DNA of 64,000 nt, from NCBI RefSeq assembly GCF_022539315.1, contig NC_066333.1:5899501-5963500 (forward strand), written 5' to 3'. The DNA is from Serinus canaria. Lineage: Eukaryota; Chordata; Aves; Passeriformes; Fringillidae. The position numbers and the translations under genes were made by a program. Shown one piece after another: positions 56,501 to 64,000 of this stretch. Position 1 is the first letter of the stretch; each line of letters begins with the position of its first letter. Below the pieces are notes generated by a model, which was given only the letters and a program-made list of their open reading frames with translations, was not told the origin of the DNA and did no database searches.

Positions 56501-58056
56501 TTCATAACTACAGAGCAGCAGTGAAAGAAATAAATATATGATGTTGGGGAAAAGAATACAAATGGATTTTATACTTGATTCTGCTTGGTCCACAGAGAGA
56601 AATTTCATTTCTACTTACTTTGCTTATTGTCCCCAGATGCCACCTCTGAGAGGTATCTGTAGTAATCACCTTTCATTTTCAAATAGAAGACCTTGCTTTC
56701 TGGCTGTGTGGCATTGACAATTAGGTATTTATCCAGGAGTTCCTGAGAAACATTAAAAAAAAAGTAGTGTTTCCTGAGTCATAAAAATAATGTCTGAAAC
56801 AGAGCCTTTGTTACAATGGTGAGCATGAACTGTTCAAACAGTAACAATGACTTCTGTCATGACTTACGCAGATTGTCATGTTAATCTCTTTGCCTACTGC
56901 TGTCTAAAGTCTGGCAAAAAAAAGATAAACTACTTGTAGCCTAATCTATGGAGAGCTGAAAATGTGCTATGTTGATCCTACCCATAGTTCCCTCCTGCAG
57001 AATCTGAAGACTATCAGGGGTTAAGCCTGCTGATGCAAACCCACATCCATGACCAAACTAATGAAAAGCAGCAGCTGGAAATTAGCACATCTGGTCACTT
57101 TTGCTGCTACAAATTTGAATTCTATGCAGAGCTGTGAAATTGTCCACAATAAACTATCTCCTACTGCAGCTGAAAAGTTTGACAGTGGCACAGGCAGCAC
57201 ATGTGCACTCAGAAAGAGATGCAAAGATTGACTGCACTGACAGCATCTGTTCCTGACTGATCTTAAGCAAATGGAACAACAATAAAAGGAATCCCTCTTG
57301 TCTGAGTGAAAGAAAGAGCAAAATCAGTCTGGAAGAAGAACTGCACACCTTCTCCATTAAAAAGGTACTAAACAAGACTCAGGACTCAGCATTCATTAAT
57401 TAAGGAATTTAAACTGTAGGCGTTTTAGCAGGACTCATGTCAACACCCCAGATCTAAATTTGTTTTCATGGTGAACCCCCTCCAGCCACCAGACAGGGGT
57501 CTTCAACGCCTCCAGCCACCAGACAGGGGTCTTTGCTTTTTGCTGCTAAAAAAAATATACTCTTTTATAACAAATTCCCTAAGAGGTAAGCTGAATGACT
57601 TAGCTCCATTCTAGGAGCTAGAATTGGACCCAAGTATGTAGCTATGGAAAATTATTCCCCTGCTAAGGTGCTGCAGTGTCTACAGCACTACTAAAATTCC
57701 TTAAGCCTCTCTGAAGAATGCTGCAGTACTAACTACTGTTATTTTTGCTGTTGGATTATTACCAGAACATCATTGCAGATATCCTGCAATTCAGCCTCAA
57801 TTTTCTCACGATATTCTTTTCCCATCTGCTGTTTCTTCTCGTTTCTCTCTGTTTTTTGTTCGATGCTGGAAATCACACGCCAGGACGAGCGACGGGCACC
57901 GACTACGTTCTTGTAGGCCACGGAGAGGAGATTCCTTTCTTCATTGGACAGTTCATGTCCCTGCTCAGTGACAGCCTTCATAGCAGCAGCCATGTCATCG
58001 TAACGCTCGGCCTGCTCAGCCAGCTTGGCTTTCTGTACCAACTCACTTTTATCCAT
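53537..58056 (-). CDS. YWHAB: YWHAB, 14-3-3 beta
   Basis: Dimeric adaptor that binds phosphoserine/phosphothreonine motifs on partners such as RAF kinases, BAD and YAP, mainly in the cytoplasm. Five coding exons give 244 aa, nearly identical to human 14-3-3 beta. Signature 1 [11 protein letters not shown] is at 41-51 and signature 2 starts at [18 protein letters not shown] (211-228). The phosphopeptide pocket K49, R56, R127, Y128 is intact. The tail [13 protein letters not shown] identifies the beta isoform. The start at 58056 (GCC ATG GAT) gives MDKSELVQ; mammals have two extra residues (MTM) from an upstream ATG that is absent here. Exon 1 is non-coding and lies beyond the right edge. The 3'UTR is about 1.8 kb. 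Confidence 0.98.
54052..54147 (-). CDS. YWHAB: YWHAB fourth coding exon
   Basis: 96 nt; [20 protein letters not shown] then [12 protein letters not shown]. Acceptor TTTTTAG, donor ACT|GTGAGT. Confidence 0.97.
54148..55509 (-). other. YWHAB intron between third and fourth coding exons
   Basis: About 1.4 kb of AT-rich sequence. It contains an inverted repeat at 54254-54288 (14-bp arms, one mismatch, 7-nt loop). Nothing else recognised. The introns at 55674-56618 and 53594-54051 show nothing notable. Confidence 0.7.
55510..55673 (-). CDS. YWHAB: YWHAB third coding exon
   Basis: 164 nt; [20 protein letters not shown] then [20 protein letters not shown] and [14 protein letters not shown]. Acceptor CTTGCAG, donor ACG|GTAAGC. 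Confidence 0.97.
56619..56742 (-). CDS. YWHAB: YWHAB second coding exon
   Basis: 124 nt; [20 protein letters not shown] then [20 protein letters not shown] with pocket residues R127 and Y128. Acceptor TTTCTCAG, donor AAA|GTAAGT. Confidence 0.97.
56743..57762 (-). other. YWHAB intron between first and second coding exons
   Basis: About 1 kb. It contains a two-copy 30-bp tandem duplication at 57479-57533. Confidence 0.75.
57479..57533. repeat. Two-copy tandem repeat, 30-bp period
   Basis: CCTCCAGCCACCAGACAGGG followed by GTCTT occurs identically at 57479-57503 and 57509-57533, separated by CAACG. Confidence 0.95.
57763..58056 (-). CDS. YWHAB: YWHAB first coding exon
   Basis: 294 nt, codons 1-98: [18 protein letters not shown] through [19 protein letters not shown] to LQDICNDVL. 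The exon begins at 58063 after acceptor CTCATTGCAG, leaving 7 nt of 5'UTR. Donor CTG|GTAATA. Confidence 0.97.
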
Positions 58057-58063
58057 GGCTGTC

Positions 58064-61000
58064 CTGCAATGAGTGAGGAATAAAAAGAGAGAAAAATGTC
58101 TTGATGGTCTGCACTGGGGAAGCTCATGCTGAAGCAGATCTTACAGTCAGTAATAAAAGGGAAATCTATCAACTGTAATAAAGTAATACAAAAGGTTTCT
58201 TTTAAAAAATGTATTTGACCTTTTGCCAAATGTGTATCATTTCCATGTGTAAATGACTAATGACAATCCTGAAGATATGAAAGCATCATTCTTCAAAATG
58301 AACAAAAGTCATTTTGCCATTAAGCACAGCTCTGTGAAGCTCTACTCTTTCCTTTACCAGCCACAGCTCACTCAGCTGGGGAGATATTAACCAAGAAACC
58401 ACCAGGTTGCTGGGGCGTTTTCAGGTTTGTTTGTTGCTGCTGTGGTTGTTTGTTTCCCTCCACTGCAGTAAGAGAGCAACTGCTTAGGAGCACTGAAGCA
58501 CTGGACAGCTCCTTCTGACACTGAAGATTTTTGGCAAGTTAGAGATGTTTCTGTGGGTTTACATAAACCATACCCAGGAAAGCTGTAGTGTTGGCAACTA
58601 TGGAAAGTACATTTATAATGTTCTACCAGAAAATAACGTGGGTTATTTTACATATGCATCAACATACACATAATGGACAACTCTACACAGCTAGGGTGGC
58701 TGCAGTCTCCGGTTTTCAAGACCATTTAAATAACACTGACATTCATAAAATCTGAATGGGACATGACCCACACAATGGCCACTGCTACAAAACAAACTGC
58801 TTATATGGAATCAGCTTGTTTATAATTTCTGATAATGCAGTTTAGCAATCAAAGCTGTGAAAGCACTTCACATGGCCACAGGGTCACTGAAAAGCTTATG
58901 GCGGGGAGAATGAATAAACCACCCAGGACCAGGCTCACAGGAGAAAGTAAAGAAGCTTCTTTGCCTTTATCAAAATGGACCTCAATACTTCACAAACTTA
59001 CAGACAGCCCAAACTAATCCATAAAATTTCTCCAGGTGAGCAGGTTCACTTTTGGACACATCCAGAACTGTTATTTTCATCAGTACCGAGCATAATTACC
59101 CTCTCCCACTCCTACATCCTCATCAGGGCTCTCACTGTCTAGGTAAGTTGTCACGCTGAGACTTACAGCCTAAAAACCACTTCTAAAACAAGAATAAAAA
59201 CCAAAGGAGAACAGTAAGTTTACATTTGTATTTCACAGACTTCTGTTCATTACAGAAGCACCTACAGTCCTATTAGAAAGAACCAACATGCTGAAAGAGA
59301 TAGGTGCAGCCTTTTTCCTGGCTCTCATCTTTGAAGATTCCAGTCTGACAGGCTTCTGATGGAAAACATCTTGCACACACTGCTCAGCTTGTATTTTACT
59401 CCAAGAATCACCTACCACACTATTATAGAGGAAAACCAGTCCCCTGTACCAAATCCTCAAACAGAATAATGAGACACAAATTCCAATTGTGATACATTCC
59501 CAAATTCACACACTGCTCACACTGCTGAGGATGAGTCCTAACTACAAAATTATTTTGTGATGAGCACATTCTGTACCTCCAGCTGAAGATATTCCACCTT
59601 AGCAAAAAAAAATAAATCACCCAGGATATCAAGTCAAACATTGGTATTTCACATAAAAGTTACTGAAGTAAACCCAGCAACCAAATGTATCTGCAAGTCA
59701 CATTCACTCCTGCTTGTGTTTGGTCTTTTGTAGATTCTAATACATCTATCTTCATAAGGCACTCAAAGTAAGGACATGGAATATTACAACCAGCCTCCTG
59801 GAAAGGGATCTTTTACTGGTAAATAAAGTTGGGCTCTGGTTCAGCTACATTTCAAGTGCTGTGTTTAAACCAGTGGATTCTGGGACCTATTGAAAGGTGC
59901 CACACACTTTAGATCAAAGCCCTCAAATTTGTTTTCATGACAGGGTGACTGTGGGCAGCAGTGTGACAACTTGTGGCAAGGCATGATTCATTTTGTTCTC
60001 TCTTTCCCAGTAAGCTTTTACCCTGGGGATATTACCATTGGTTTCCACAGGCTTATCAAACAGCTAGCTCCTGATGATGGAAAAGGTTAAGTGGGATTTG
60101 TGATGTGCTTTGTTTCTTCCTACTTTAAAGGCTATCACAGCACCAATGCAGAGCAAGCCCAAGGAAATCATCAGACCATTTCCCCGTGAGACAACCCATC
60201 CCACTTTTCCCTGTTGAGTCTTTCAAACCTTGTAAACCATTCCCTTAACTCAGCACTATTTGCAGACTATGTGCTCAAGGCAGGAAGTAATTTGTGAGTG
60301 GTATTTCTCTAGTCATTCACTAAAATCTGAACATGAGCAAAGTACACCTAAAGAATGCTTTTTACATTACAAGAGCCAACTTTAAACAGGAGATTGAAAT
60401 TACACGGTTTCAGAGCACTTTTAGCTTCTTCACTGTCTGCACAGCTTCTAGAAGTATTTCTACTGCAAAAATCTTATCTTTTCTTCTCTTGGAATGTGAC
60501 TGTAATGTGGAAGCAGACTGCTTGTTGAAATGCAGAGGCAAGTAGCTGCAACTTTACATTTTGCCATTGAAAAGTCAGTTTTATCTTTGATCTGCATTTT
60601 GCCAAGAGTGGTCTAATCTGTAGACAAGTTATCTCTGCAGAATGTTTACAAACAATATAGTTTAGTTTTGAAAGGGTGCAGAGTTTGTTTTATCAAGCTC
60701 ACTGACATATTTATATTTAGATGCAAGACAGTTCACAGGAGTCAATTGGTTCATTTAAGGACACATGACGGAAATCACAAAGGGAACTGCACATGAAGGA
60801 AAACAGGGAGGCACAAAGACCTAATGGATAAAAGAGATCCAGAAACCAGTTTAACATATCAATTATACAAATACCAGCACAAAGATTAGAATGTTGCTTC
60901 TCATCAAGCAACTTTCCTCAGCAATGTAACTAATTTATGCACATGAAAGTCATTTATGCATATATGAAACTCAAACTCATCACTAAAGATGGAGCTCGTG

Positions 61001-64000
61001 AGTATTTCACTAGCTTAGTTTTGACAAAAGAATTCAGTGAACAGAGGCTTGATTTTAGTTAATCTGTGTTAATATCTGTACTGTTAGCAGGCTTGCTATG
61101 AAACACAAGTATTATTCAATAACATGGATTTAAAAGAATTCAAATGCAGTAAGAAAATCATTGCCCACACCAAAATATCTGCCAATGACAGTAAGCCTAC
61201 CATTACTTCCTTCCCAAGATGCTGCATAAAGGAACACTTAAAATCCTCATTTGATTCTCCATTGCTTACCTTGTTAGAAGCTTGGAGAGAGCTTTGCAGA
61301 GCTATGCTGGCTTGAGCTCCAAAAGAGGGAAGTGTTTGCCAGAAGGAAAAAAGATACAAGGAAAGGAGTGATGTTTGAAAAGGCAAAGAAGCAACTATCA
61401 GTTATAACTGGTCCCTCCCAGAGAGGAGATGAAAGCCACACTCTAACAATGGACCAGTGTGCCATGGTCTGAAACAAGCAAAGCCTAGAGCTAAAAATAC
61501 ACCTAGGCCACACACAGAAGCCATCTACCAAAGGTTACCTGCAGCTAGGAGCAAAACACACAGAGGTGATGAACAGGAGGCTGACAGGAATGGTCTATTC
61601 TAGCACTGATAAAGCCATGCCATGGCGGCAAAGGGAAAAGAAGAAAGATGGAAAAAGGAGCAGAGACGTGCAGATCACAGCCATGGAGGAGTCCTGAGAG
61701 TTGCCTGTTCTAAGCAGAAGATTCTGATATTAGATGCATTAACACAGTTCAAATTCTTAAGACACTGTCTTCTTAAGAATCTGCCCAACACAACTTAGCA
61801 GCCCTCAAAAAAGAAGTGGCTGGACATTGTTCACAATAAGGAATGCCAACCACTGCCCAGGAGTCACAGCCAATAGCACCAGCTGCCAGAAATTTCAATC
61901 ACCTGAAGTCCCATACTCAAAATGTAATTTTTTAACTGTTTTTTCCATCTATCTCCCATACAGCCTAGAGCTCTTTCAATCTCTCTTACAAATGCAGAAG
62001 AGCATGTATGCAGGCACTGTAAGTCACAAGGGCTTACTCACACTCCAGAAAGGTTTTACACCTGTGTGGACAAGACTGAAACACATCAGAAAGCATCAAA
62101 GGGAAAGATCAGGACCTGCAAAACCCAATAGTTTGTAGCTGCCTGCATCTTTCAGTGAGTGGAAGATGCAGCGAGAAGGGGATGGTGTGGCCAGCCTGGG
62201 AACAGCACCTGGAGTCAGTACACCCATTGACCTTTCAAGAGTGGATGGACACACAGAACTGGACATTTACATCCCATTAACAGCTGAGGGGTAAAACATG
62301 CAGCTACTGTTCTTCAGAAGACTGCAGGATTTTCAGAACTACAGCTTACTCCTTAGCACTTATTCCATCTGCTCTATAGCCTTTATTGGTTCCCAATCCT
62401 ATGGACTCTTTAGGACAAAGCCAAAACGAATCAGAACTAACTGTGCTTCAAGTCTGTAAAAATCAAATGAAAATTACACTGAAAATAATCTGGCTTATAT
62501 AACATATCGAACTGACAGGACAATACTAATAAGCTTACGTTGGTCTGAAGTCTGCTGCTCTTGATGACCTGTTCTTCTGATGCTAATTAAGTCATTGATT
62601 TTTGTGCACTGTTTTTATCTCTACAGCAAGCATGAGAATCTATCAGACCAACACTTGCACTTTGTAGAAAAGAACTGGTGAGAAAGCAGTGTAGTTATTG
62701 GTTTGACATACTGGTCCCTAACGAGTTGAGCAGAGCTGCAGGTTAACAGACCTGCAAATTTCACTGTGAGAAAGGTTTGGTGAAATGGGAGGCAATCATA
62801 CTTTTCATTCATAAGCTCTCTAAGTCCACTCAAATTCTAACAGAAAAAGCAGCAGACTGATACAGAATTTGCAGTTCAATATTCCAACAATATGTGAACA
62901 CACCTTATTTGATTTCTGGACAGGCAATTTATTCAGAAAATAAACATTCACGTGAGGTGAGTGGTAGCTCAAATTACAGTTCTGTAACTACAGAGAGTAA
63001 GAACTCTGGGGACATTATTTCTAAAATAAACACAAAATCATCCTCCATCACTCAGGTACACACATGCTGACACAAGTACCTGCATGATGGGGATGGCATT
63101 CCCTGTCAACTGGGCAGTGCTTCCAACATGTATTTTTTACAGGAAATGGAATGCAACTTTTTCAGTTGCAAGGAACCTTCCTTGCTTTCCTACAGTATAA
63201 GGCATTTGATTTTATTAGTTGTGTTTCTCTAGATAGTTCCCTCAAAGGCTACTGTGGGCTGTTAAATAACTGATTAGAAAATGAATGGCTCTAGTAAGAT
63301 CTGAACAGCAAAATTTTCCTGTCAGAAGCTTGGGTATAACAAGTTCAGTAAAATATCCTGCAAACATAAGGAGGGAAAAAGGAGCATGACTTCACAGCTG
63401 TGATATTCTTGCTGACCTTGTGCAGCACATAACTTCAGCCTCCTCTGCATCTACCCTGGCCTTTGGCTCAAATCTCTATGCAAATGTTGAGATAAAATTA
63501 ACATTCTATAAAGCCATGCCTCACCCTGCTCTGGCCATCTGCTGCCATCATTACTTGTTGCTTCATAAAATTGAATAAAATGACACTCGATGGTTTTCAG
63601 TCTCCATAGAGAATTACAAAATGCCTATGACCACTACCAACAGCATGTGGGGACACTGATATTGTATGGACATCTCAAATTCAGTGACAGTAGCCTTGCT
63701 CTTCCTAATTCCAGGCTGAAAAGCAGAGCTCTGCTCCTGCCTATGGCCCTTTGCTCAGGACAGCTGCAGGTGGAGACATGCTGGCACTTCTACAGCACAA
63801 CATCCCCACATGGCAACACCTTTTTGTTCCAACCAGAAGAATTGGTTTTGGCTAGAATCCAGGTGGAAATTGTGAGTAAACCCAAAAAATCTTCCCCCAG
63901 GCATAAAGTTCACGCCAAACTAATGTATTCATATCACAGGTAAATCATTTTTGTTAATAATAAACTGACAGTATTTATATTACAGGGTGGGGCAAGAAAT
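58064..64000 (-). other. YWHAB intron 1 (partial)
   Basis: About 5.9 kb upstream of the first coding exon. No CpG island, no recognisable coding exon and no named repeat. A donor-like AACAAG|GTAAGC near 61268 is noted but lacks a clear acceptor. The promoter is therefore probably to the right of the window. Confidence 0.6.

Noticed and set aside
61255..61320. Possible alternative YWHAB 5' exon with donor AACAAG|GTAAGC on the minus strand
   Set aside because: A single donor-like match without a clear acceptor, CpG context or promoter. Such matches are common by chance in 6 kb.
61747..61777. Inverted repeat ATTCTTAAGA / TCTTAAGAAT
   Set aside because: Only 10 bp and AT-rich, and TTAAGA is self-similar. 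Not distinguishable from chance.

Overview
The window is vertebrate nuclear DNA, almost certainly from a bird. Genes are split into many exons with GT-AG introns, two CpG-rich promoter regions stand out from AT-richer introns, and a CR1 LINE 3' end lies in one intron. Two solo LTRs of one family resemble LTRs common in songbird genomes, so a passerine is my best guess; that guess is inference. The four genes and their orientations match the block YWHAB-PABPC1L-TOMM34-STK4 on human chromosome 20q13, read in reverse.

Layout, left to right. Positions 1-30293 hold STK4 (MST1, Hippo-pathway kinase) on the minus strand. Ten coding exons are visible, from the start codon at 30293 to codon 434 at 7174. 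The final exon with most of the SARAH dimerisation domain was not found and probably lies left of the window. Positions 30294-30442 form a short CpG-rich, head-to-head promoter shared with TOMM34, which runs on the plus strand with seven coding exons (30443-34240, 302 aa) and a 3'UTR to about 35.2 kb. After about 2.6 kb of intergenic DNA comes PABPC1L (embryonic poly(A)-binding protein) on the minus strand: fourteen coding exons (48607-38749, 635 aa), a probable non-coding terminal exon near 37.8-38.2 kb, and a CpG-rich promoter near 49.4-50.0 kb. YWHAB (14-3-3 beta) follows on the minus strand with five coding exons (58056-53537, 244 aa) and a long 3'UTR. Its promoter and first exon lie beyond the right edge.

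All exon joins keep the reading frame and no gene shows a disabling change. STK4 and YWHAB both belong to phosphorylation signalling (14-3-3 proteins bind Hippo-pathway effectors such as YAP). TOMM34 is an Hsp70/Hsp90 co-chaperone. PABPC1L binds poly(A) tails in oocytes and early embryos. I see no operon-like logic: this is an ancient conserved gene neighbourhood.

The less ordinary items are a GC-AG intron in PABPC1L, an extra spliced 3' exon after its stop codon, a nest of perfect hairpins in PABPC1L intron 1, two solo LTRs of one family (one with a perfect 7-bp target duplication in TOMM34, the other carrying an expanded pentanucleotide), and a YWHAB start that allows only the shorter N-terminus. 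I found no evidence for a new biological system.
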